This document shows positions 55,583 through 64,000 of a stretch of 64,000 nt of DNA, piece by piece (the stretch's first letter is position 1; the number at the start of each line of letters is the position of its first letter). The stretch is from Bimuria novae-zelandiae CBS 107.79 (Eukaryota > Ascomycota > Dothideomycetes > Pleosporales > Didymosphaeriaceae), in contig ML976684.1 in assembly GCA_010015655.1 (NCBI GenBank), positions 30,875 through 94,874 of the forward strand, given 5' to 3'. A program made the position numbers and the translations under genes. A model generated the notes under the pieces. The model was not told the origin of the DNA. It saw nothing but the letters and a program-made list of their open reading frames with translations, and ran no database searches.

Positions 55583-56056
55583 TCAGTACCGACCACCCCT
55601 CCTCAAATTCGTAAATGGATACTCTCTCCTCTCTATCAAATACCTCACCTCCTCTAAATCCCCGCCCATCATCAGCGCCATCCTCGCAGCATTTTCCTCA
55701 TAGTCCTCGTTCGCCAGGCGTACTGCGTCCTCCGGCACCTCGTTCCACCACGTAACCCATTCATCCCATCTCCTCATTACTACATCGCGTGCTCTACGGA
55801 TATGCTCCGAAAAGCGGCCTAAGAGGTCTTGCAGAAGGGTTGAAGTGCGCTGGAAGAGGTCGGAGGAGGTGAGGAAGCGGAAACATTCCCAGCCGGCTTC
55901 GAAGAGGACTTTCCAGGGTTCTCTGGCGTTGGGGAGGAGGGAGGGGAACGTGAAGGGCGGGTTTGGAGTGGTGGAAGTAGAGGATGAGGAGGACTGGGAG
56001 GAGGAAGGGGAGAAGGGTGGGGATGGGTCGTCGGCGAATGGGTAGGGGCGGCTCAT
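55583..56056 (-). CDS. Hypothetical protein, 157 residues
   Basis: A single exon starts at ATG 56056. The first 45 residues are rich in serine, threonine and proline and probably disordered. The rest is helical and aromatic, with EPWKVLFEAGWECFRFL and RRWDEWVTWWNEVPEDAVRL. It ends with acidic and then basic residues. No family is recognised and no signal peptide or membrane segment is seen. The tryptophan-rich helical part suggests a real folded segment, perhaps a binding domain. Codon use like neighbours and an intact frame in a gene-dense region support it. It lies tail to tail with the RRM gene and 245 bp downstream of the Ste14-type gene on the same strand. Confidence 0.6.
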   Translation of the reverse strand: MSRPYPFADDPSPPFSPSSSQSSSSSTSTTPNPPFTFPSLLPNAREPWKVLFEAGWECFRFLTSSDLFQRTSTLLQDLLGRFSEHIRRARDVVMRRWDEWVTWWNEVPEDAVRLANEDYEENAARMALMMGGDLEEVRYLIERREYPFTNLRRGGRY

Positions 56057-56301
56057 GATGGTTGCGAAGTGTACGTAGTGGTTATTGGCAACAGGAACTG
56101 TGTTAGACGGCGCGGCTCAGCGAAACTAATATGCTCCGAAGACACGGTGATGGGAGATAATGAAGTATAACAGTGATGATTCAGATCAACTGTGATATTG
56201 CATTCAGGCTGCACCACGTGGTATCTACGTTTGATTCAAACCACATTCATGCCAATAGCGGGTATTCATTGACGCCAGATACTCCTCACAGATGCTGTCA
56301 A

Positions 56302-57201
56302 TTAAATAAAGGGTATCCAAACTCGTGTTCGTGCCTTGTACGCCTTGTAGTCGTCGCCGAAGAACTCTATTAGATGTTTCTCTTCATCTAGAATGCAATC
56401 AGTGACGTTCTAGTAATGAGTGAGAGTCGACTTACGCGTGATCCTCTTGTAGAAGAAGAGCCAGAGGACACCTGCGTACCCAATGAAGCTGATTGTATTG
56501 CCGAGCGCAAGCTGCGTCCCTAGGCCCCACCAAAAGAAACCAAAGTACGACGGGTGCCGGAGGACAGAGTACAGCCCGGTGGTCACCAGCTCATGTCCCT
56601 CGTTCTTTTTCTGCTGCACCTGATGGTTGAAGTTCGTCCCCGCCTGCACCATAGCCAGACTCCGCACAGCTTGTCCCACCAGTATCAGGGCTACACCCAA
56701 GGCTAGAACCCACGGAGGATGGACGCGCGCCTGCCATCCTGGAAATAAGTACGACGTTATTATAGTCTCAATGAAAGCGACGGTATGCGCCTGGCGGTAG
56801 GCACTGCCATTCGTGAGCAGAAACGAGGAAATGTACGCAGTGGGCGTGTTGTAAGCTGCGGTGGTCCAGAACTCGAGGAAGTGGAATATGCAGAGCACTC
56901 CGAGAAAGCAGAACGGGCGCCACAGACGGGAGTGGTGGTAGGCGAGAAAGGCCGTGAATACGAAGCCCACGGCGCCGCAGACACCTAAGAGGAAGGCACG
57001 AATAGCGATGCCAGCGAAGGAGCGGTCACCGCCAGGCCATAGGTAGCGTGGGAGGACGTCTTTCTTGAGTTGGATATTAGAGGCCTCTTCTGCGCGGAGC
57101 TTTGCGTCGAGCTCGGGCGTCCATTCACCTTTCGTGGCAGGGCGGTTCACGGGGAAGGAGATGTCCGCGCGCGGGATGGAAGGAGCTCCGTTTTGCGCCA
57201 T
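56302..57201 (-). CDS. STE14: Isoprenylcysteine carboxyl methyltransferase (Ste14 type)
   Basis: Exon 1 (56436-57201) and exon 2 (56302-56387), joined by a 48-bp intron in phase, give 283 residues. Several membrane segments are seen (near AIRAFLLGVCGAVGFVFTAF, FLGVLCIFHFLEF and VLALGVALILVGQAV). The family motif follows: NFNHQVQQKKNEGHELVTTG, LYSVLRHPSYFGFFWWGLG, and across the intron EEKHLIEFFGDDYKAY. It methylates the C-terminal prenylated cysteine of CAAX proteins such as Ras and a-factor at the endoplasmic reticulum. The frame is open upstream to 57348, but the ATG at 57201 gives the usual length. The second exon was found by extending the family motif past the first exon's splice donor. 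Confidence 0.93.
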
Positions 57202-57586
57202 TCTGCGAGGAAAAAGACACGAAGAAGATGGAGGATATGGGTCAGGAAGGCATAATAAAGGTAGCAGAGCAACTCCACCAGGGCGTGATGCAAGGAAACG
57301 ATCAACAATAGTAAGCTCTCGCTTGTTGTGTTGTCTTTGAGCGCGCATTTATCGCCTCCCATGAGATCATCGCGTAAACCGAGGTTTCCCCGAGTCTAGG
57401 CCCTTTTCGTACCTGCCACTTTCTCTTTCGCAAAACACAACTGTTAGGCCGGTCCGACTACGGACGGTTGAGGATACAGTGCATTTTGTGGGCCGTACAA
57501 TATCAACCTCACGGTATATATATCGAGCCTACCTGAAGGATAGCTTGCATCACTCTTAACATCTACCTGGTAACTGAACAGCAACA
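57202..57586 (+). promoter_or_regulatory. Divergent promoter with a TATA box
   Basis: Lies between the Ste14-type gene (minus) and the acetyltransferase gene (plus). TATATATA at 57515-57522 is about 65 bp before the ATG of the acetyltransferase and fits a TATA box. Confidence 0.4.
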
Positions 57587-58482
57587 ATGGACCTCTCTGA
57601 GAACAGGCGGAGAATGCAGCGTGGGGAACTCTACCATGCATTCGTCCCTGACTTGACTGCGGAGCGTTTTCGCTGCATGCACGCATGTGCGCGATTCAAC
57701 AACACTGGCGACGTCCCAAGACGCAGGCTGACCGAGCTGTTCAGAGAGTAGGTGCTGCCCGCCACATGCCAGCGACATCACTCCTGACTCCATTCAGCGT
57801 CCTATGTGACAAGACACCTCTTCCACCAGAAGCTGCCACTCCAGAAGAGGACGAGAAGCTGTTTGAAGATGACCCTTGGATCGCGCCACCAGGTAGCTCC
57901 GCACCTGCTGAGCGTTGATGTGTTTCTAACCAAACAAAACCAGTGAATATGGACTACGGTTACAATGTCAAGCTCGGCAAGAATGTCTTCGTCAATTTCA
58001 ACGCTACCTTTCTGGACACGTGTCTGATCAGCATTGGCAGCCGAACTCTCGTTGGCCCAAATGTTTCGTTCTTTTCAGCCACGCACCCACTTGATCCCGT
58101 GATCCGCAATGGGACAAGAGGCCCTGAGCTTGGGGCTGAGATCCATATTGGAGAGGACTGTTGGATTGCGGGCAACGTTATTATTCTTCCTGGAATCCAA
58201 ATTGGGCGAGGTAGTGTCGTGGGCGCCGGCAGCGTCGTCACAAAGAATGTCCAGGACTTCACAGTCGTTGCTGGAAATCCAGCAAGGGTAATTCGCAAAA
58301 TCGAGACTGCGATGGACCCAGCCAATGGTAAAGAGTGGAGACGATGGGATGAGGAACACTCGCATAGACCTGAGGTTTCATCGGCCAATGAGGGAGGTCG
58401 TGATGAAGCAGTTCCAACACTCCCAGGAACAAATGATCACCTGCAGCAACCCCGGCCGAAAGCCAAGGCGACCAAAGGGTGA
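57587..58482 (+). CDS. Sugar O-acetyltransferase (maltose/galactoside type, left-handed beta-helix)
   Basis: Exons 57587-57747, 57798-57892 and 57944-58482 (introns 50 and 51 bp) give 264 residues. The N-terminus (RRRMQRGELYHAFVPDLTAE) is the maltose acetyltransferase cap. The catalytic part has hexapeptide repeats forming a left-handed beta-helix, with DYGYNVKLGKNVFVNFN, LDTCLISIG, GPNVSFFSATHPLD (the histidine is the usual catalytic residue) and GEDCWIAGNVIILPGIQIG. It closes with VVAGNPARVIRKIE. Family members transfer acetyl from acetyl-CoA to sugars or related hydroxyl compounds in the cytosol; the acceptor here is unknown. The last 45 residues are a basic, low-complexity extension not common to the family. 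Intact. Confidence 0.92.
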
Positions 58483-59722
58483 TCTGAGGCCCGCCAAGAA
58501 CGATGCAAAGCATAATATTGTAATCCCTGCGCATCGGCACACTGCGATCCGTTCACGAAGAGACGAATATTAACCAATAATGAATGAACATGGACGGATA
58601 TGGACACGCATACGGTTAGGTGCTATCAACTGCTTTGCCCATTTCACCAGGATCAAGAGAATACATTCTTACGCATTGGGTGATTTTGGGCGCCTCTTAT
58701 TCGTCGTGCATTACATACCAAACACTACCCCAACAATGGCAGGCAGGCCCACCGGACTTTAGATGCACGGTCTGACTTCTATACGCCCTTGATACGCGCG
58801 CCACTTCACATTCTTCACTAGACGACTGGCTGCTGTGCGTCTTCTTACATGTCATCGGCTCGGGACGTCTTCGTTAACTGTTTGGGGAATGACTGAAGAA
58901 CACGAACAAGGCTGTCAACACGTCTGAGTCGGAGCTTGTGTGTTAAAGTTTTACTACGTCTGTACCTTCGTTTAGTACCGTCCCAACCAAGAGCATTTCG
59001 CGAACAGGCCAGCTATGCATAATATTTGCATTGCAATAGATGCGGAGAAGTCCCGAACGGGCCTGTTTGTAACGCATCAACATCGCATGACTACCTAGCA
59101 ACATGGGAAGGGCGACTCTCAAACAAAACTGTCTGAGCAGTCTTCGGGTCTGGACTAGCGGCGGGTGCTAAGCAACGTCCAAGATTCTAGTTAAGCTTCG
59201 TTGTGCCAAGACCTCGAAACTACTCCCATACGCCGACAAAACATCGGCCTTCGATGCCAAAACGCATCAGGCTCGTTTCTCTCCGTTTCTTTCCACGTAT
59301 ACCCTTGCAAGATAGGTCTTGTGCGCCGACGACCATGGTGCGGCTCTGGCACATCGTGGAGAGCAGCCAGGCGAAACCCATGTGACCGCTAAAGCATTAG
59401 AACTTTTGGCACACGAAGCAGGGTCTGGATGCGACAACAGCAGCAGCCAAGAGCGGAGGTCGGCACATTCTACTCGACTCTTGCCCCAGATTTGCAGCGA
59501 CTGCTGGTCTCAAGGCCCACACCGCGTGATGGCTACACAGGGTTTCTTCAGTACAAATACTCTCTCCTAGCCTGGAGCTTTTTTTCTTCCACGGGCAGGT
59601 TCCACGTTCATTAGCTGGCTACTTAACTTCTATTGACATCTTTTCACTTCATTGTCTAGTAATTTCCTTTACAGCACACCTTATTATTCACCTATTTTTG
59701 TGTTCAGTAATCCACCTTCACC
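58483..59722. other. Intergenic region, promoter of the secreted repetitive protein
   Basis: About 1.24 kb without a supported gene; the last 150 bp are rich in pyrimidines (TTTTTTTCTTCC, TTCACTTCATT), as often seen before highly expressed secreted-protein genes. The small frames near 59.2-59.6 kb overlap each other and are not called. Confidence 0.4.
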
Positions 59723-61184
59723 ATGAAGTACATCCTCCTCTCAGCGCTCCTTGCTTCCGCAGCTATTGCTGCTCCCGCTCGCAACAAGGGTGGTAATAAT
59801 AATGGCGGAAATAACAACAACCAGGCTGGCGCCGGCGCCGCCTCGGGCAACGGGGCAGCTTCACAAGGTGCTGCTGGCGCGGCTACGGGTGCCACTGGAG
59901 CAACCGGCCAAGCTGGAGCGACTGCTCAGACTCCCCAAACTGGAGCAACTGGACAGACTGCGCAGACGGGTGCGACGGGCGCGACGCAGCCCGCCGCCGG
60001 TACTCCTGGCACTGTCACTCCTGGAACTTCGATGGCTGTTCCTCCGCCGCCGGGAGGTGCTCCGGGTCAAACTCCCACGTCTGGCGATCTTGCCACCGCT
60101 GTCGCCAACTGGATGGCCGATACCTCCATGGTGTCCATGTTCTTGAACAACGGCCCGACCATCACCGACGACACTGCGTTCAAGCAGGCTGCTCTCGTGG
60201 CCTTCAATGCTGAAGTCGATGAGCTCACTCACAAGGCCGTCATCGATGCCGCCAACTCCCAGATGCCTAATGTCCAGGCCGCCAACTCCACCCTCGCTAC
60301 CGGTGGTGCCTTCCAGGATGTCGTCGACAAGCTCCAGCTCATGTCCCAGCAGGGTCTGGCTTCGGCGAACAACATCGACCTGATCAACCAGAACCGTTGC
60401 ACCAACGTATTGCCGAACATCGATGCCTACATGGCGTCGACTGGCTCGAACAGTCAGGCTGTTCGCCCCAACGTCTGCGACAAGACCGGTGTGATTGGCG
60501 GCGTTCAGAGCAACGGTCCTACCCAGCCTGGCCAGAACCCCGTAAGTCATCACTACAGACAGTAGCCTAGGAGTTCATTGCTAACGATACAATAGGGCAC
60601 CCCTCAACAGGCTTTCGCCGCGGCCCAATCGCTCGCTTCCGGCACTGGCAACGGTCAAATGCCCAACCTCGCTAATGGTATGCCATATCACTAGCCATGC
60701 ATTTGAACACCTCTAACATTAAGCAGGAGGCAACGGTGGCGCAACTACTGCCGGCGCGAATGGACAGACAAATGGCGTCAACGGCCAGCAGGGCGCTGGC
60801 ACTCCCACCAACCCCAACGGTCAACAAACTGGCGTGAACACCCAGGCCAATGGCGCTCAGAACGGTCAGACCGGCACCCAAGGCGCTCAGACTGGTACTC
60901 AGGGCGCTCAGGGCGCTCAGGGCGCTCAGAACGGTCAGAACGGTCAGAACGGTCAGAACGGTCAGAACGGTCAGACCGGCACTCAGGGCACTCAGGGCAC
61001 TCAGAACGGCGCCCAGGGCGCGAACGGTGGAGCTGCCCAGCAGCAACAGGGGCAGCAGAAAGGTGGAGCCGCTCAGCAACAGCAAGGCCAGGCCGGAGGT
61101 GCGGGTCAGCAGCAAGGTGGAGCCGCTCAGCAGGGTCAGCAGAAAGGTGGAGCCGCTCAGCAGGGCCAGCGCCAAGGCAACTAA
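59723..61184 (+). CDS. Secreted repetitive Gly/Gln/Ala-rich protein
   Basis: Exons 59723-60541, 60596-60677 and 60727-61184 (introns 54 and 49 bp) give 452 residues. A signal peptide (MKYILLSALLASAAIAAPA) starts the protein. A Gly/Asn/Ala/Thr-rich stretch with GATGATGQ-type repeats follows. The central domain (about residues 120-260) is mixed and folded-looking, with ATAVANWMADTSMVSMFLNN, a cysteine pair (NRCTNVLPNI and PNVCDKTG) and a QNVQ-like end. The C-terminal third is made of tandem repeats: runs of GAQ, then NGQ (9-bp unit), then QQQGQ/GGAAQQ. It resembles a family of fungal cell-surface proteins in which a conserved domain is followed by variable low-complexity repeats. No GPI site is seen. 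Function is unknown. Confidence 0.8.
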
Positions 61185-62093
61185 GCTTCCCTCTGAGCTA
61201 CTGAGTTGCACCCGAGATTGCATGCACGGTTGATGGTTGTATGTTCGAAAAGAGGAGGATGGGAGGGTTATTACTGTATCATAAAAATAGTTTTGCAGGG
61301 AGGTTACGGAATGGAGGGAAGATGCGGTGGAGGTTTTGTAGCCAGAACTTCTCATTGAATCAACCGTGTTCCAGAATTGGCGCTTTTTGTTGTTTGTGAG
61401 GGTTGTGATGTTTAGCGTGAGGTATGCAAAGAGGCGTTGGGGTTGTGGTCGAGCTCAAATTGTCTTTCGGTGGGCTTTGCGGAGTCTGACTGGGGGATAT
61501 CGAAGGTGCGGAGCAAGGATGAAGAATTAGTTGGTGGTGGACGAACATTTGTTCTTTGATCTCGCGACGAGCATGTGTTATTCCAAAGAAGAGTATATTA
61601 TGGTGAACAATGTTCAGATCCTCAGATTGATCTTACGGCAAGGAGGCGTGCAGCCGGCCCAGCATCCACGGTGCGTTCGATGAAGGAGAGTAGCTATGCA
61701 TAAGCGTTCATTCAAACTAGAGATAGGTGCGCAAGACGTTCAACCGACTGCAATTGGTTTAAAAAAAATCTCACAGATTGAGAATCTTCACCTGGAGGGT
61801 GACTTAAAGGTCGTTTGATGAAATTCAACCCTCTCTCGCCTGGCGACCACGCGCCTGGACTAAGACCGTTCTCTTCCCGCCAACCTCTTTAAATCAACAA
61901 GCTGCTGCGGTGACCAGTGTTATCTGTATACAGCGTCGCCAGCTGCGCACCGGACCCTACCGTTCGATCGATCACCACCTTCGCACTTCAGGCGAGCCTA
62001 TCTAATCAAGGCCGTGTAAGTCGAAAGCAATCGCACATGACGAAAAAAAAAAAAAAACGCGCGCCGCTAACATGGAGATTAAGTAAACTCGAT
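61185..62093. other. Intergenic region
   Basis: About 900 bp without a supported gene. An in-frame ATG at 62037 followed by a run of 15 A lies upstream of 62094 and is noted as a possible alternative start of the next gene. Confidence 0.4.
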
Positions 62094-62714
62094 ATGGACG
62101 AACCGCAACATTATAACCCCATTCTAGAGCTGTCCGAAGCTCTGGAAATGCGTCCCGAAACTTGGCGTCAAGACCGAGAGCGCCTTCTACAGCTGATCGA
62201 CCGTGTAGACGAAAGCGAGGAAGAGATGGGCATGAATTTCGTCGACGCTTGCAATGCAGCTCTTGAGTTTATCCAATTAAGAGTGGAGAGGGTTCAGGAG
62301 TTCCGCAAAATAGGCAACGACGCTGATGTCAACACCGTCATGGAAACGTACCGCAAAACGGAAACGAAAAACAAGAAGGCAATCTCTGAGATGGTTCAAC
62401 AACTGGTAAATGTGGATCTACGCGCGATTGACCTCGAGGCTATGGTTAGACAGTACAACCGTATACTTGCTCGGGTGCACAAGAACAACCTGGATCCAAA
62501 GGTGGAGGTGTTGGGGCGCATAGAGCTTGTGAAGAAGGATCATCCGGAGCGATATCCAAGCTCTATACGCCAGCATCTTGACTATATAGCTCTTCTGGAC
62601 AACCCCGTGCTGGAGGCAGATGCGGCGCGCTTGGCTTCTCTAGCGGAGAACGGGACTGAGGATAGGAAGAAGGAAGACGGCCCGGGCCACGGGAGTGTTG
62701 AGATGACGAACTAG
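62094..62714 (+). CDS. Hypothetical helical protein, 206 residues
   Basis: Starting at ATG 62094 the product is 206 residues, acidic in the first quarter (ELSEALEMRPETWRQDRERL, DESEEEMG) and then strongly helical. It has leucine/valine heptad-like spacing (QQLVNVDLRAIDLEAMVRQYNRIL), suggesting coiled coils. The C-terminus (about 185-206) is charged and low-complexity. No signal peptide, membrane segment or recognised domain is present. The frame stays open upstream to 61917 through the A-run and ATG 62037; that longer form would add a lysine-rich start that could be slippage-prone, so the shorter start is preferred. Codon use and the intact frame support a real gene. It could be a component of a large complex, but this is a guess. 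Confidence 0.55.
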   Translation: MDEPQHYNPILELSEALEMRPETWRQDRERLLQLIDRVDESEEEMGMNFVDACNAALEFIQLRVERVQEFRKIGNDADVNTVMETYRKTETKNKKAISEMVQQLVNVDLRAIDLEAMVRQYNRILARVHKNNLDPKVEVLGRIELVKKDHPERYPSSIRQHLDYIALLDNPVLEADAARLASLAENGTEDRKKEDGPGHGSVEMTN

Positions 62715-62857
62715 AGTGTCGGCGCTTGGATTAACGCATCCATGGCCATACCTGATCAGGTTGTAAGGAAATGGTTTTGTCCTAGACTAAAAAGTCGTCC
62801 AATTCGCCGCATGGAACGGGACCGGAAATAAATCCAGATTCAAAAAATTGTTAGAAT

Positions 62858-62893
62858 GAGGGAGAGAGGGAGAGAGAGAGGGAGAGAGAGAGG
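62858..62893. repeat. GA-rich microsatellite
   Basis: A run of GGGAGAGA-type units in the 3' flank of the helical-protein gene. Confidence 0.85.
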
Positions 62894-63476
62894 TTTTTGC
62901 GCTGCGGCGTAGAAATGGTGCGCGTCATCATCAGCAAAAAGAGTTGCAGGAACATTGGTGTATGTATTATATACACTGGGGTAACTCGGCTTGAGTTTAT
63001 GCCCAGATTATCAAGTTTGAAATCTCCTTTACAAGCTGCCGTGAACTAAGTACGCCAATTCGATGGCCTGGAGCATCGGAAGAGCAGACTAACCCACCAG
63101 CCCTGATGTATTCCCTGCAGCCACGCTGGTGTAAGAACCTAATCCGTAGGGCTTGTGACCAAACATTGATTAGTTGGGATTTTGACCTTGCTTTGTAGTG
63201 GAAAGCGTGTGAAGTTGCACTGGTGCCCAGAGAAGTGCTTGTGCCGGATTTGTCACGTGATATTGAAATCCGGGGTCGACAGCAGGATACAGGCCAGCCG
63301 ACTGGTCAAAAAGCCAAGCCGACTGGTGGGGTCCAAGCGCCCTTGTGCCAAGCAGTTGGCTTAGCCCAGCAACCTAAGCCACAGGTCGGCTGAGCTTAAC
63401 TAATGAAAATTTTTTACTTTTTATTACACAACTTACACCTACTTCTCTATACAAAAAATCTACTACAACATCTATC
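62894..63476. other. Intergenic region with short repeats near a possible transposon end
   Basis: AGCCGACTGGT occurs twice (63296-63306 and 63317-63327) with related GGCTTAG/CTAAGCC sequences to 63390. After about 63400 the DNA becomes AT-rich. This might be the terminal or subterminal part of a transposon that encodes the gene at the window edge. Confidence 0.35.
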
Positions 63477-64000
63477 ATGGATGAATTTACTTTGCTAGAC
63501 ATTGAAGACGCTTCTTTGCAGCAAGTCAGCCAGGAGATTGAAGAGTTTGATGCAGTTGCATTAGAGGAAGAGGTAAATTAAGATAAATACGTTGCAAACA
63601 TGTTCTGAATGTGTTCATAATGAACAGGAATCTATTCCGGAGCCAATTCTGCTTACCACTGCGCAATTTGGATCTTTAATCACTACAGATCTTGAATTTG
63701 CACTAGAATTACCTGAATATCCAACTACTCATAAGAATGGATATACATATTGTGTTAATACTACAAAAGTTACGGATATCAAGCACGCCTTAGTAAGTAC
63801 ATGCAATCGTGTTACTAACATGTTCGGAACGTGTTCTGATTGTAGTTTAGGTGCAATATAGCTGGAGCCAAATCCACAGCCCTACAACAGCAACCTCGCC
63901 TTTCTTAAATCAAGCTCGAGGAAAGAAATGGAAGATGCGTTGTAGTGGGGTTCTCTGTTGCGAATATCTTCATAACACATTACGAGCGCTATCACACTTA
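63477..64000 (+). CDS. 5' part of a gene with two similar introns; transposon-like, incomplete
   Basis: Exon 1 (63477-63572) and exon 2 (63628-63792) join in phase. Exon 3 starts at 63851 if the second of two possible acceptors (TTTAG, after TGTAG) is used, and stays open to the window end. The first 32 residues are acidic (MDEFTLLDIEDASLQQVSQE). Exon 2 is mixed, with EYPTTHKNGYTYCVNT and TKVTDIKHAL. Exon 3 has KWKMRCSGVLCCEYLHNTLR, a cysteine-rich motif also seen in large fungal transposase-like proteins, recalled from memory only. The lower GC content and nearby short repeats fit a transposon, but an ordinary gene is possible. The introns (55 and 58 bp) share a hairpin. The rest lies beyond the window. 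Confidence 0.5.

Noticed and set aside
57202..57348. Longer N-terminus of the Ste14-type protein
   Set aside because: The added residues have no family match and the ATG at 57201 gives the normal length.
59861..60553. A 230-codon antisense frame in the secreted repetitive protein gene
   Set aside because: It is produced by the low-complexity codons of the sense gene; no independent features.
60672..61355. A 227-codon antisense frame rich in Leu/Ser repeats
   Set aside because: Mirror of the Gln/Gly repeat; repeats create long open frames on both strands.

Overview
The window looks like nuclear DNA of a filamentous ascomycete (Pezizomycotina), probably a dothideomycete. The genes have many short introns of about 45-95 bp with GT/AG ends. 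Gene families include Zn2Cys6 regulators, DUF3176 and BYS1 proteins, a penicillin-acyltransferase-like hydrolase and a GH17 glucanase. The transposons are AT-rich and their reading frames are full of TAA/TAG codons, the pattern left by repeat-induced point mutation (RIP, C to T mainly at CpA). The genus assignment is inference; nothing in the sequence names the species.

Layout. 1-2864: 3' part of a RIP-damaged Ty1/Copia element that has cut a LysM-type secreted protein gene (2865-3064). 3.1-18 kb: a gene-bearing but decaying stretch. It holds a 590-residue disordered protein, a frameshifted small gene, a small cysteine-rich gene, a DUF3176 pseudogene, a tentative two-exon gene, a divergent pair (penicillin-acyltransferase-like hydrolase and polysaccharide-deacetylase-like hydrolase), a BYS1 (thaumatin-like) pseudogene and a probable tRNA-derived SINE. 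18.5-31.7 kb: an AT-rich transposon block. It contains a complete Copia element with matching LTRs and target duplication, a complete hAT element nested inside it, a solo LTR, and a Fot1/pogo-type element with 70-bp inverted repeats. 31.7-37.3 kb: a small gene island with two divergent Zn2Cys6 transcription factors and the front part of a gene split by a 6-kb Tad-type LINE (37288-43352). The back part of that gene resumes at 43353.

43.8-62.7 kb is an ordinary gene-dense region with mostly conserved genes: dihydroxy-acid dehydratase (branched-chain amino acid synthesis), GH17 glucanase (cell wall), an F-box protein, the diflavin reductase Tah18 (cytosolic Fe-S assembly), an Sbp1-like RRM-RGG-RRM protein, a small hypothetical protein, Ste14-type isoprenylcysteine methyltransferase, a maltose/galactoside O-acetyltransferase-like enzyme, a repetitive secreted protein and a hypothetical helical protein. 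The right edge (63477-64000) carries the start of a gene with different composition, possibly transposon-derived. Its two introns share a hairpin.

The main theme is a boundary between housekeeping DNA and a RIP-mutated repeat compartment. Genes near the repeats (LysM, DUF3176, BYS1, a 2EXR-like gene) are broken by insertions, stop codons or small duplications, while genes beyond 43.8 kb are intact. Splice sites, exon phases and target duplications were worked out by hand reading; no similarity search was run.
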